Part shown: piece after piece, positions 1 to 12,481 of the stretch
Layout of the letters: every line of letters begins with the position of its first letter
Numbering within the stretch: the stretch's first letter is position 1
Assembly (NCBI RefSeq): GCF_011397635.1
Contig: NC_064758.1
Coordinates: forward strand, 19,384,013 to 19,448,012
DNA: 64,000 bases
Direction: 5' to 3'
Source: Epinephelus fuscoguttatus
Lineage: Eukaryota; Chordata; Actinopteri; Perciformes; Serranidae
Made by a program: the position numbers and the translations under genes
Notes under the pieces: generated by a model
Databases searched by the model: none
Told to the model about the DNA's origin: nothing
The model's input: only the letters and a program-made list of their open reading frames with translations

Positions 1-740
1 AGCAACTCCACAAACTGCTGCTGAGGAAATAAAGAACTGACAAAGACGTCTGCCTGCACTGTGTTTACGGATTTGCAAAAACCTTGAAATCTTTTTTCTG
101 TTGGCTTTGCTGACAAACAGCTGGCTGCATTAACTTGCTGAAACATATGGCGTTTCTCAACACCAAGTATGCCAAGTCTGGACTTGCGCAATTGGGAGTT
201 CGGACTTGGCAAGTTCGACTCGGGAGTACAAACTCCCAAGGACAGCTGCCATTGTGGCTGGTCTGTGACAAATGCATTCTGGGATACCTGGCTGTCAAAA
301 GTCCACACAAGTCACCTCTTGATGCATCTCCGATGGAACGGGCAGAGCAAGTTCAAATCCACATCCATTTGGACTGTACTTGGCCTGATGCAGTACGCAG
401 GCTGCGACTGATGACGTTTCACAAGTCCGTAAGAACACAAGTACAGGCAAGAACGCAGATTGAGAAACGCCTATTGTGTCCCCTGCCCACCCTCTAGTCT
501 CCACTGGTTAGCTGACATTAGGGAGCTAATGTTAGCTAGCAGCATTAAGCTATTATCGGCAGTCGTGGGACGGTATTGCTGCGGAAACATGGTGGCTACC
601 CTCAGGTCTCCCCCCAGATCGCCCGGGTAGTAAGCAGCTTCATTTTGAGCCACAAAATCCCTTTAGCACTGTTGACTATGTCAACACCACTGGTCATGCT
701 GACACTGCTATTGGTGCTAACAGAGCCAACAGTGATAACA

Positions 741-1533
741 GAGCTGGGCGATATGGGAAAAATCCAATGGCAAGATACTTTTAAACAAATACCTCCATAT
801 CGATTAGGGCTGCCCTGGACTAAGAATTTTCCTAGTCGACCAATAGTATAGTCACCCGCATGTTCATGATACGTCACACACTGAGCGAGCCGCCTGTTAA
901 TGACTGTGATTGTGCTAAGTGGCTAATGGGCATGTAGCTACTTCCATGTTTCAGATGATACGTCATGTTTGTAGTCGACCAATGAAGATGAGTTTACATA
1001 TCACTTTGGGTTCGTCCTTCACCTTCTCACAATGATCCCACACCTTGGATTTCCTGCCCGACGTGTTATTAACTAGCCTGTGGAATAACCGCAGGTACCA
1101 GCCCTGGAAATTAACATGACTCCTGTCTGACTGCGGAGCATGACCACTTCCTGTGTCTGTCCTTTCAAATTAAATTCCCACATGGTCCAGTCATATAGGT
1201 TTGGATTTATTTTGACAAGGCGCAGCTCCTAATAGAGTTTCACAGCTTTTTATTTGTTTATTTATTTATTTTCTGTGACTAAGCAGCCAATGAAACCTTG
1301 CCGAATAATGACCTTTCTGGCTGACTAACGTTTGATCAACTGTTAGGGGCCAGCCCTAATATCAATATTGCGACAACACTGTAGGGTTGAATATTGGTGC
1401 TTTCACAAAATATGGACACAATGAGATTTTTGATATATAATCATCAGAAATGTGGATATAATGACTAAGTGGGTAAAAGCAAATCAGTCTCACATCACAA
1501 TATCGATGTAATGTCAATATATTGCCTAGTCCT
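741..1533. mobile_element. MITE of the 'gctgggcgatat' type, interrupted
   Basis: The left end reads gagctgggcgatatgg and the right end reads tatattgcctagtcct, imperfect inverted termini typical of a dispersed teleost element. The motif cagtgataaca occurs immediately outside both ends and looks like a target-site duplication. The element is split by the insertion at 805-1358. It has no coding capacity. Confidence 0.6.
805..1358. mobile_element. hAT-like non-autonomous element with 8-bp TSD
   Basis: The termini are perfect inverted repeats, TAGGGCTG at the left and CAGCCCTA at the right. They are flanked by atatcgat (797-804) and atatcaat (1359-1366), an 8-bp duplication with one mismatch, as expected for the hAT superfamily. 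About 554 bp with no transposase. It is inserted inside the older MITE at 741-1533. Confidence 0.75.
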
Positions 1534-1719
1534 CAGTGATAACATAGTTAACAATGCTAAAGAGGGTTTGTGGCTCAAAACTGAGCTGCTTACTCATCAC
1601 GGTGACCGTGGGGGAGACGGGAGGATGGGCCCAGTGTTTCCAAAGCAACGCTGGGTCAGGTCAGCATTAACAGAGGGACACCACTAGCCATAAGGTGAGA
1701 GCCAGGGCCAGCCCTTAGG

Positions 1720-3470
1720 GTGGTGCACTGTGCAGTAAACTAAGGAGTTGCAAAACTGACCTATAGGATGACATGTAACTGGTCAAAAACACTCTTGGTG
1801 GTTAATATCCCTAGTTCTGTGCTCTGAAAACTATACTCTGTGAACTACCGACAAATAAGAACATTGTGCAATGTTTATATGGCCCTGGAAGAAGAAAGCA
1901 ACACAACTTTGTATTATGTATCTCACAACAAACTCTCTGCACTGATACTACGGATATATGCCAGAACATGTGAAAATATATCCACAACGCCATCAGAACT
2001 GTGCTTTAATGATGCTACTAGAATGCAGCCACACACACACACACACACACACACACAAATCAATGAATCTAGAGGTGTAATTATGGGATACTAAAACATC
2101 CTGGCACCCAAATACAACCAGCAGGAGAAGGCAGTCATGAGCTGCAGCGAGAGAAAGCCTGAATGGTCTTAATAACCCGATCCTCTCTCTCCGAACAGAA
2201 AACGAATTGATTGAATCCTACATGCAGGTAAGAAGCTCTGCCAACACAACCTGGCTTGTATCATAACCTTTTTGTCTCCGTTTCTGGCATGCATTTCTGC
2301 TCTGGGAATGGTGTGTTGAAGATTATAGACGGGGAACAAACACAGGTTCGTGAAAGGGAAAGAAGAAGAGAGGAGTGAGTGACTAAGAGAGAGAGGGGAG
2401 GGTGGGGCGGTGGTGGAGTGCAAGTGCTTGGGAGATGAAGATAGAAAGTGAAAGAGAGAGAAATAATGAGAGAAGAAGAAAAATGTTCCCGCTCTCAGAG
2501 AGATGAATTGGTTGATAGTTTGCAGACAGCCTTTTCAATGTGTCACAGGAAGGACTATATCCATCCCCTTCTTCACTAATAAGGTAGAGAATCCCCAAGA
2601 CACAACCGTAGGGATCTATTCATTTGTCTCCAATAACACAGCCACCTTTCTGCTCATATTAGCCAGGATTTGCATAGCTGCATTTACATAAGGATTTAAT
2701 AATGTCGTCTGAATGAGACGAAACGCGTCTGTCAATCACTCCTGGTTCGCTAAAAGGTTTCTGTACCCTTCAGGCAAACAGCGGATCAGATTTGTGCAGT
2801 TTGAGCGCTCGCAACAGGGTTGAGGTTCGAGAGCATTTGATCAAATCTGAATCCAGAAACAAATCCGCTTGTTGAATCTGAATCAAGGTTTAGCTTGTAA
2901 CATTTGTAAGTCATTAACAACTTCACTAAACTCAAATTCAACTGAGATTTGTGATCACATTTCTTTGGCTGGGAAGGTAGAATCACAGTAGTTAGGACCT
3001 GAAATTAAGATACACAGTGATACACTAATATAACAGCTGATCACCTACTGTATAACTTATATTCCATGAGCTATTTGCTCCAAAACAGAAAGTTCTCATT
3101 CAGAACAATGATGCTGAAAAGTTTAAATTATTGATATGATATATATACGGAAAAGTGTAACGGGCATCTTTGATGCGTTCTGAAACAAAACCCTAGAAAC
3201 TTGACCGATCCCCAGACGCCAAACCAACCCCAGCAAAGGCAAGATGCAATGGGGCTGTCCCGAATACCGGTTTTTGGGCATCAGAGCTCAAGTTGAACTT
3301 TTCTGAAACATCAGTTTTCAGCTGATGGACCTCAAGTAATGTGACAATTAGCTACTCCGTGAGCAGTCAGGTTGCAGTAACATTAGCCATAATCTCCAAA
3401 CTTACTTACTTACATTTTTTATGTGATTTGCCAAGCTCGTTGGCCATTTTACTCTACTTTTTCTAATTCT
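1720..3470. other. Gene-free stretch with CA microsatellite
   Basis: Non-coding DNA, probably foxj3 intron. It holds a (CA)n run at about 2030-2057, a purine-rich stretch at about 2340-2490, and the candidate microexon at 2199-2227. No recognisable protein-coding frame is seen. Confidence 0.5.
2199..2227 (+). other. Candidate 29-nt microexon flanked by strong splice sites
   Basis: A pyrimidine tract ending in cgaacag precedes 29 nt that end CAG followed by gtaagaag, close to consensus acceptor and donor sites. Only one frame is open through the 29 nt (phase 2 entry, phase 0 exit); it reads NELIESYMQ. No partner exon is recognised in the window and the host gene is unknown. It may be chance, or belong to a gene in or antisense to the foxj3 intron. 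Confidence 0.25.
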
Positions 3471-3540
3471 ACTTTACCCCCCAGTGTTTATATATTTTAC
3501 AATCACTGTTTTTGCATTTTATTTTGTTGTTGTTTTGATG

Positions 3541-3615
3541 CTGTTTTGTTTTAATCTCTTGTTTTTCTGAAAAGCACCTTGTAACCTTGTTAAGAAAAGT
3601 GCTATACAAATAAAA
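3541..3615 (+). repeat. LINE-like 3' tail fragment
   Basis: The stretch containing aaaagtgctatacaaataaa resembles the 3' tails of dispersed teleost retroelements. A MITE is inserted directly after it. Family assignment is from memory and approximate. Confidence 0.4.
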
Positions 3616-3623
3616 GTTTTTGT

Positions 3624-4173
3624 GGTAACACTTTACTTGAAGGTATCTACATAAGGGCGACATGACAGTGTCATAACATGATCATTAGCCTGTCATGAAC
3701 ATTATATACATGTCATAAACGTTTATGACTGCTGTCATTAAGTGTCATTTGGTTTTTGTAATGACAAGTTGACATTGTTTGGGTTGTCTTGATTATGACA
3801 ACTTGACATTAATTAAAGTGACATTACCAGAAGTTGTCTTTGTCATGACAAGTTGACATTAACAAGAAATGCACCTCTTTTTTTGTTTATGACAAGTTGA
3901 CTTAATGATTGATACAAAGACATCTTTTGGTAATGTCATCCTGGTTAATGTCAAGTTGTCATTATAAGGACATCCCAAACAAATTTAATGTCAACGTGTC
4001 ATGACAAAGACAACCCAAACAACTTATCATTACAAAAACTGAATGACACTTAATCAGTCATAAACGTTTATGACATGTACATAATGTTTATGACAGGTTC
4101 ATGACAGTGTCATGTCATAGTTATGACAGTGTCATGTCACCCTTATGTAGATACCTTCAAGTAAAGTGTTACC
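3624..4173. mobile_element. Fold-back MITE, about 550 bp, hAT-like
   Basis: Nearly the whole element is a diverged palindrome. The left end ggtaacactttacttgaagg is mirrored at the right by ccttcaagtaaagtgttacc, and internal tgacaagttgacatta units recur in both arms. Flanks gtttttgt (3616-3623) and gtttttat (4174-4181) form an 8-bp target duplication with one mismatch, suggesting hAT mobilisation. No coding capacity. Confidence 0.85.
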
Positions 4174-4181
4174 GTTTTTAT

Positions 4182-4998
4182 TATTGTCATTATTTCATCA
4201 TGATAGATGTGTGATATATGCCACTTTCCTTTGGCATATTTGGCACCTGACCTTTTGAGTCATCTTCGCAAATTCTGAAACTATTCGAAACGCTTGACTT
4301 TTTCAACATCTTGCTCACATTTTTAAGCCTGTCACATGTAGTCAAACTGTCCCAGTTTCAGTACTTCTGGACTGCTGATGACTGACTGCGAGTCAGAGTC
4401 ACAAAACAATCACTACATTTGAATGTCCTTGTCTGAAATATCTAATGTAGATGCCGAACGAATAATGGTGAATAATTATTTCTTAATTCATAGGCTATTT
4501 GGAATTTTGGGGGTTATGCATATATTATATATGTGGTATATAAACGAAGCATTCAAATACTGATTCAGAGGGTGATTACCATGGCAATGATCAAAGCTTC
4601 GAAGCATTCCGGTCAGCCCCATGATGCACTCAATTATGGCAGCAGCAATTTAATAACAACTTCCTACCAACTAATGTTATAGAAACTAATCATAAAAATA
4701 AGTCATTTATAGGCTTCAAAGACTGATTCAAATTCCAAAAAGTAATTGACATTTATTAAACTTTTTACATAAGCAACTGATTTTCTAAAGTATTTTCTGC
4801 CACAGTGATAATGAGAAACCAGGAAATCAGAGCTGGAGTCGGATCCATCCTGATCCAGCAGGGTATAAGACATGTTGACACACAGACCAGAGATCCACAG
4901 TAGTAAAACAGACCTGAATAGTCTACCATCCTAAATTCTCACAATAGAAGCTTGACACTAAAGAGCCAAACTCCACATCACATAGTTTCTCGTCTTAC
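4182..4998. other. foxj3 intron segment, nothing recognised
   Basis: AT-rich sequence just 3' (on the - strand) of the foxj3 coding exon. The next forkhead exon, expected to begin with residues like NSIRHNLSLNK, was looked for on the - strand down to position 1 and not found, so this intron probably extends beyond the window. Confidence 0.5.
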
Positions 4999-5358
4999 CT
5001 TCCAGCCACTGCCCGCCTCTCGGTAGTAGGGGAAGTTGTCACAGATCCACTGGTAGATCTCACTGAGGGTCATCCGTTTGCGCGGTGAGCCGTTGATTGC
5101 AAAGGTGATTAGGCTGGCATAGCTGTAGGGCGGTTTACCGTCTCGGTGCTGTGCAGCTTCCTCCTGGTCCAGCGTTGTACCTGGGTCCAAATGCGCAATT
5201 TTCTTGCCAGGCCCGTGCCCATGATGGTGGCCGTGGTGGTGGTGTCCGTGGTGGTGGCCGTGGTGGTGGCCAGCATCTGCTTTCTGAATGGCTGCCCTCA
5301 TGCTGAGCTGGGGGAGCCAGTCCATTGAGGTGAGGCTACTCTCCAGCTCAGAGGTCAT
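4999..5358 (-). CDS. foxj3: foxj3 first coding exon (partial gene): forkhead box J3
   Basis: Forkhead transcription factor, nuclear, DNA-binding. The exon encodes 120 residues beginning [18 protein letters not shown], nearly identical to vertebrate FOXJ3, then enters the forkhead domain at about residue 74 ([35 protein letters not shown]). It stops after SGWK at a donor reading AAG/gtaaga on the - strand; the rest of the domain lies on exons left of the window. The ATG sits in a good context (caccATGa). Human FOXJ3 has 15 extra residues before this Met, which I do not see here. Residues 31-48 form a His/Gly run with 14 histidines, not present in the human protein as I recall it. The head-to-head neighbour rimkla matches human synteny. 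Confidence 0.95.
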
Positions 5359-5473
5359 GGTGCTTGTCGGTCGAGGGGTCGAAAGGGAAGGGTGAGAGGC
5401 TCAGCGACGTGGCGTGTGGAGGATCTCCTGTTGGCTCACTGAATGGGTGCTGTGCAGCAGCCTTGGCTCAAGT
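5359..5473 (-). other. foxj3: foxj3 5' UTR part of the first coding exon
   Basis: On the - strand a pyrimidine-rich run ending ctcttccag precedes ACTTGAGCC at 5473, a plausible 3' splice site. This would make 5359-5473 the 5' UTR portion of the exon. The site is inferred from consensus only. Confidence 0.5.
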
Positions 5474-8400
5474 CTGGAAGAGCAGGAGGTTTGTTTACTA
5501 TGCCTATTCATCTCCTTTAGCTGGAGCAGAAAGCACACTTGGCAGAGACACACAGATGTTAACTTGCACATTATTTTCCACATACACTGTAGCTTTGTAT
5601 AATGGAAAACTAAATATTTTGGCATGTTCATCACTTGGTCTTTAACACTGCACATAAGTATGATCTGCAATGTGAGCAATGGAGAAGAAAAAACTTGAAT
5701 CAAATAGTTGTATTCCATTAATTACACAGTGAAAATCAAAGCAGTACGGGGGACGAGGTATGAGTTAAGGGTCTTACTCTTCCCATTCCTTTCCATCTTT
5801 CTTTGGGCCAAAACATCTGGGGAAGTCACCGAAGTGAAAGGTAGAGTCCTTCCCTCGTGCATGTTCACAAGTTCTTCATTTAGCCACTGCAATGGCCGCT
5901 GCTGCAACGCACAAACACAGAACCACACAAGACGGTGAGCTTGCACTGCCAGACAGCCTTCATAAGATATTAATATCGCACAACCGCTCAACTGGCCTCG
6001 GCATCTGTCCAACCCGATTAAAACTCTTCTCTCTTTCTCTCTCTGTGTTCTGTCTATCTGGATTGCCTCTCACTCTCGTTCTCTCCAAAGTGGAAATGGC
6101 AATTGGATCTGCAGAGTGACTAAAAGCTGGGGAATTGTTTTCACAAGTGCCTGCCAAATGGGGGGAACAGCTCGGGAGGAATTCCAACCCTCTAGAGAAG
6201 CCGAAAGGCTCGTCCCCTTTCCCTCTCTGCGTAACCCCCCCACACCGTGTTCCCATTCTCTGACTCTCGACGTGTCTCACTCTCCTGTCAAGTCCCCTCC
6301 ACCCCTACTCCCCCAGCGTCTCAGATCCTGTTCAGACAGACACAAACAATGAAAACACTCAAGAAGCCCCAACATTTTAATTTGGTAGCTATTTTTAGAG
6401 CGGCACTGAACTTAAAAACGTGTCCTGTGTAAGTAGAGGAGGAACGCTTTTTTTTGTGGTGGGGGCTTTTGCAAATACTTTTAGCATGATTCAGGAAAAA
6501 AAACAAAGACAATCATTTGGTACGCGAGAGAGGAATTACTCACCAATTGTTCTGTACTTCAGTCAGTCACAGAACATTCGTAGATTTGTCACTACTGGAC
6601 TGAGAATGTCATGTAACTGTTACTCATCACTGGAGTGAAGATGTTGCATTCAGACCACACTCTGATTCAACAAAGAAAATCGTCTTGTTTAGTGCTCGGT
6701 GCTTTGGGAGGATAAACGCCCCACATTCTGGGGGACGCAGGTGAACCTACAGGGTTTACCAAAGAGACGGATACAGAGTGGGCCAATGCCAGTGAAAACT
6801 TAACAATGGCTGGATGGATTCAGCCTCCTAAGGATACAGAAATCTACATCTAAACCTTCATCTCCCATCCCATGCAGTAACCTTTGCATGTCCTTGAACA
6901 ACAAAGAAGTCTATTGGCCCACGCATTTTCCATTCATGCTCACTGTATATAATCAAGGTGGGAGAACTTCAATGAGCCTGCCTACCAGGAGCTGCACAAA
7001 CCCCTGTCTCTCTTTCCACCAATCCCCCTGGAGAGCCCAGTACACCAGGATGAAGAAGAGGAAGGGAAGTACTCAGCTCCTAAAAAAAAAAAAAAATCCT
7101 CACTTAATTACAAGTAGAAAAAAACAAATGTTTAGCAGCAGACTCATCAAGCCAAACAAGCCAGGCAGTGGGACTACGGGAAGGAAAGAAGAACCGAGAG
7201 AAGAGATATGCCCGATGAGGCCTCTTGCACAACACCACCCCCATCTCCTCCTCAAGGCCCTGCCACTGTGGGAGAAGCCATAGCCAACCCCCCTCTTCCA
7301 AATCCCAGGAAGCCATCTTAATTAGTGCACCTTTTTTTCTTTTCCTCTTTTTTTTTTTCTTTGCTGAAGGGAAGGTAGCATTGCTAGTTGTAGTGGTGGT
7401 GGGTAGGTGGGGATGGGGGTGGTGACACACAAGACACAGAACAACAAGTACTTATTTTCCCCTCATTAAAAGGAGGCTCAAGCTGCAAATCAGCCTGCCA
7501 CAAGCCCTGACCTGCTGTGCTGCCGTGGCTGTTGTTGTTGAGAAGTTTGGGAGCGTGGGCTGGCTGCATGGCGGCACGGTGTAGCTTCGCACCGCTAGCC
7601 TGGTGAGGCGTTGGGATGATGAGTAATAGAAGAGAGCGGAGAGAGAAGAGGAGGGGCATGACTTGGCTTCTGGGGAGAGGGGCCCTGCTGGGCGGGTAGA
7701 CGCAACCAATTACCTAGTCGACTCAGTCAACTGGTCCCACGGTGACTGGGCTAACCTCGGCACTGTGTCTTTTGTTTCTGATACCTGATGTGTTTCACAT
7801 CATCCTCAGAGGCCCACATGGTATCAGGGGAGAAAGATGATCACTGCAGAGGAGACAGCTTACAGTATATCTCTGCTTATCTTTGGGCTATCAGTTTTCT
7901 ATAGAAATGCATTGTAATGTATGCACAGATGCTGAGTGCTAAACTCTTGTCTCTCATAATGTTCGTGGTTATCTAGGTGTTCTGAAAAAGCATGTGTGTG
8001 AGAGAAGAAGGTCACTTCTCCAAATATTTCAGTCTTTGATGAAGTTTGGACTGGGAACATCCATACAGTCTTTCGGCAGCAGACAATTAATGCACATGCT
8101 AAGAAGAAGTACATTTCATTTCCTTTTTTTAAACTGTACTTCTAATTGAGTATATTTTTGAGCAATGAACCTTCATTACATCTAGTCTGCTCTAAATACC
8201 AGGATTGAGTGGGGGGTGGGGGGGTGGGGGGGGGGCGCTTGTGAGGAGCACCTCTACTGCAGATGCCAGCTGCCTGTAAGAAGAAGAAGAAGCGACACCT
8301 CTTATTTGACCATGATGTAATGATGACAGCGACAAACCCAGAACAAGAGGCTGCTTCCAGTGGCAATTCCTGTCCTCATCTGGCCACATTGTTTGTAGCA

Positions 8401-8639
8401 AAATCCAAAATAGGCAACAGCTACATGATGAAGTGCTGTGCCTCCTGAAAAACACAGATCTCTGCTTTTAGTACCTCCTCTTCTAACCTCTGCGAGCACA
8501 TTTAAGCAAATCGCAGGTGAAAATGCAGTAGCCAGCTAACAATAGCTATGTTAATGTTTCATGTTAATATGATATGTTAACATATAATCAATGTTTTTTT
8601 AGTGTATAATTACCTAAAAATAACAATCACTGTGTTTCC

Positions 8640-9036
8640 GTTTCCTTAGAATGAACCGTTCATATCTACATAGGGAGCGGATCCTCGTCTACGGAAATCG
8701 CCATGTTGCACCGCCGTGTTTCTACAATAGCCCAGAAATGGACAAACTAAACACTGGCTAGATGAGGCCATTCACATTTTCGCATCAGCAGCCCCTCAGC
8801 AACGAGAGCATCGGAAAAACGCTACTTTTTTTTGTGTTTTTACTGGTTTTCATTGCCGATCGGTTTGTTTTGGAGAGGAAGAGAACACTGCTGATAATTT
8901 GGCTCCTGGTAAAAACCTCCTGAACAATGAACACTGAGGGGATTCTAACCAAGAGAAGATTCAGTCGGTTGCAATCTGTAATCCTCACCACTAGATGGCA
9001 CTAAATCCCCCTAAATCTTACACACTGGACCTTTAA
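8640..9036. repeat. Dispersed teleost repeat ending 'cactggacctttaaa'
   Basis: The segment begins with a short motif around 'gaatgaaccgttcatatcta' and ends with 'actagatggcactaaatccc' and 'cttacacactggaccttta'. I recognise these as parts of a common non-coding repeat of percomorph genomes. Ends are approximate. Confidence 0.5.
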
Positions 9037-12000
9037 ATGTATCTAATAGCTAGTGGTGGCTAAATTGGTGTGCTTTAGAAAACAGTTAACCTAACGTTAT
9101 CTCAACTTTTGTATTAACGTTACTTTCATAAGTGCAGCAAATCTATATGTTTTGGTTAAAAATATTAGTTTTTCTTTGTTGTTGTTTTTTTGCATTATTT
9201 TGAACTGTCCCACACACCCTAAAAAATACAATTATGGAAAGTAGCATGTCCTTTGATTCATTTATTAACCAGGTACTTTTTTTTACTTTTACTTGAATTG
9301 GTTTCTCAAATGGTAATTTTCAGTTAATGGGAGTAACTGCACTTTTAATTGAGTACAGATTTACAGTTCTCTTCTCATCATTGTCTATTGATATACTGCA
9401 TCTTCTTCACTGATGTAGCCCGAGTTGACGACATCATCCTCAGGTTCATATTTATTTGAGGAGTGCCATTTCTTACTGTTTATTAAATTGAGGTGTCACT
9501 TGAAACACCATGCTTTTATAATTAACTGACATTAGAATTAAATTACTAAATAGGAAAAAAAATAAATGCAACCTCATAAAAAACTAATTACCAGATTGTA
9601 AAGTCCACATTCAATCTAACAATAACAACAAAATGCATCTGCTTTCTTTTAGAAATATTTGAATAACCATGTGTTTAGAAATGGGACAGATTCATTTAAA
9701 GTACATTTCATGACAGTTCAGCAAATGCACAAATTAAAATGGATCTCCGAGCTGCAGGGCAGAAGAGAACTTATTGTAATGCAGTGACTGGGGGCTCATA
9801 CAGTAACCCTAAATAACACAATCCCTGCACATACGAGTCAAAACCCAACAAGATGCAGCTCTGTGTCATTGATCAGGAAACATCAAAAACTTTACCAACC
9901 AGACAGCTTTCAAAGAGCTATAGTCGAATAGAAAATAAAGGTAGTGAAGGGGGGATAGTCTGGCAGCTGATCATACAGAAGTGGGAGTGTTTGATTAAAT
10001 AGTTTGAACGCTTGTAGTGTGAATGCACACAGGAACATAAATTTTCAGAGACAGACATTTGGCTAACATTAGTCGCTATCAAAAGCGGTTCAAAATCTGG
10101 AGAAAAAGGGAACATGTGGCATCTCAGATTTTCATTTTTTACCCAGAAAAAAAAAGAAAAGTTAACTTTAGTAACTTGAAAGTTGTGAGCTATTACCTGG
10201 CACTTAGAGAAAAAGATTACACGCATTAATATAAAAAATAGAAGAGCAGGGATTTGGACATTTATGAACAAGAAATCTTTCTCCTCCAAAGAATTTAAAT
10301 ACATCACTCTCCACACTGTGGATGGAGCTTTCATGACTGGGAACATTGTCCCTTTAAAAGAGTCGAGGGTCTGTGTGTGATTGAATGTATTCACCCATTA
10401 GACTTTGTAGCTGTGATGCACTCACTCAGCTGTATGCATCACTAACAGCTAACAGTCCCCCGCTGCTAGCAGGCTTTTAGACTGAGAGAGGCTTTACAGT
10501 TCTGCATTTTAATAGAGAACTTTGAATGGAGTGACGGGGGATGGGTGAGAGAAGGGGAGGGGGGGAGCCAAAAGAAAGAGGCATCAAAATATTTTCAGAG
10601 GAAAATGAAGTAATGACAAAATACCCACCCGGAGTGTGCAGAGCAGAGGGGGTTTCTGGGAAGGACTGCCTTGGCAACGGTGAGGCTAATGTGTCAAAAG
10701 AAAGTCTGTAAGCATACTGAGCGCTGTCATGTCTAGGAGTGTGGGCCATTCAAAGGAAGGAGGAAAAGGTCCAAAAAGCAGTATTGAACGTCTTAATTAC
10801 TTTCTGCTTCAGCGCCAGAAAACATACCCCTGAAAAGGTTCAATTATAAGATATCAAGGCAAATCAGCTGCCCTTATGGTGGCTGCTTGCTCATCTCTCA
10901 ATGGAGCTGGGTTAAGCAATTATCGTTTGATACTGTCTACTTATTCTCAAAGGAGACCTGGAGAGGCATCGATGTAATGCAGTTTCAAACTGAGATACAT
11001 TTTGTGGCCTTAAAGCGGGTGGTCAGGCAAACTAATGCTTGAAAGGAAGGAGGAGTAATACAGAGAGGGGATGACAATTTATCCACGACAGAATCACACT
11101 TTCATCAGCGGCCGGCTCATGTCGACAGAGTCGATCAAGTAGCATCTCGACATGAAACAACATACTGATTAACACAATTTTTCTCAGGTCTGAAAGAACA
11201 TCTGATTGAAAGAAAGGCAAGAAAATCAGTAGGTTCCACTGAATCCCTGAAGGCCTGGAATAAAATATTTAACTCACTAAGCCCACACAGAACATAACAC
11301 CTGAAAACATCTGCCAAGGTAGAGGGAGTTAGCGACCCAGAAGACTTAGCAATGCCGACTAGGAAAGAGCTATCACAATTCCAGATTCTGACAACGGCGA
11401 AGTTAAAAAGGCATATTTTGTCATAAATAAAACATAGGAGTGCAGCATTTCGGCAAACTCCCTCAACGAAAGGTCCCAAGAGAGAGATGGGATGCTGTTT
11501 GTGAACTCATGCTTTGCACAGTAAAGGGGGCTATAGCACTGCGTCACCACGACTCAAACTACATTCCCACATCCAGCCCTATTCAGCAAGGACTAGTCCT
11601 CTTTAAAAATTCATTAATTTACAGCAAAAATAGATTAAAGAGCCCAACTGCACCAACCTAAAAAGTTTGGCTTGTGAATAGCATTAATAATGGAAGCGAG
11701 CATCCAAAACCTAGAGGCCCTGGCTCAGAGGCATGGCTTAGGTTTTGTTGCGCTTTATAATGGAGGGTAATTTACATTTTTTAGAAGTATTACAGCTTTT
11801 TGATGCTTGTTTATAATTACATTGTTTTACATGCAAATTGGCTTACAATTGTTACTCATTAAAACATAACCAGGAGAGTGCAACAACACTCTCAGCTTGT
11901 GTAAGACACAGGCTTTACATCAGGTTCACAATGGAAGCTTTGCACTGAACTCCCATCGCTGGCAGCGCCGCTGCCGAGTTCAATCCAAATGACAGCCCTT

Positions 12001-12350
12001 TAAAAGTGATCATCCCCCATCTTATCTTTTACATCTTTCTCTTTCAAATCATAGCGACGCTTTCCTAACAGAATCAAAGAGGATTTTGACAAGATAAAAG
12101 GATTTGCTGCATTTGAATCCAAATTATGTGTACTTTCCTGGGGACGAGACAAAAATCACACTGACTGGGAGCACTCAGAGAACTTAAAGGTACTTAAAAG
12201 GAGAGTAAGTCTGCTCTAATGCGTTGTCAAATTTTTCCCCTTCCAAGCCTGGAGATAGAGGAGTCTGATACAGTGCAGTATATAGGTAAATCAATACCTG
12301 AGGGGCATCTGAGTGGGGATGAAGGCTTCGACTTTCACTCACTTGCAGGG

Positions 12351-12481
12351 GCCTGATAATTACCTCTAATATCAGGTCATTTTAATAATCACTTTGTCTT
12401 TCATTCAAACATCTGATTATTGATATGACCTGAGGTTATTAAAGTGACCTAGTGGCATTGTGGCGGTCTGATAATTGCAGA
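12351..12481. promoter_or_regulatory. Possible intronic regulatory hairpin
   Basis: Two copies of a ctgataatt motif (12353 and 12468) bracket near-inverted copies of an acctc-caggtcat-aataatca block, one at 12361-12391 and the other reversed at 12412-12437. The sequence is not a recognised repeat. It could be a conserved enhancer with paired homeodomain or GATA-like sites, or just an imperfect hairpin. Confidence 0.25.

Larger units (their letters stand above)
560..1660. repeat. Outer fold-back repeat hosting two nested MITEs
   Basis: The segments around 560-690 and 1545-1655 are inverted, diverged copies of each other; for example the left arm's 'gagccacaaaatccctttag' pairs with 'ctaaagagggtttgtggctc' on the right. 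Between the arms sit two further elements (741-1533 and 805-1358). The arms look like the older terminal or subterminal repeats of a non-autonomous DNA transposon. I cannot define exact ends. Confidence 0.6.

Noticed and set aside
7452-7709. Possible foxj3 or other coding exon in a GC-rich stretch
   Set aside because: No similarity to FOXJ3 and no convincing donor (only gtcagg). It may be regulatory, but this is not supported.
9918-10394. 158-codon open frame on the - strand
   Set aside because: Inside the inferred foxj3 intron; composition is random-like and Phe-rich, with no splice or similarity support.
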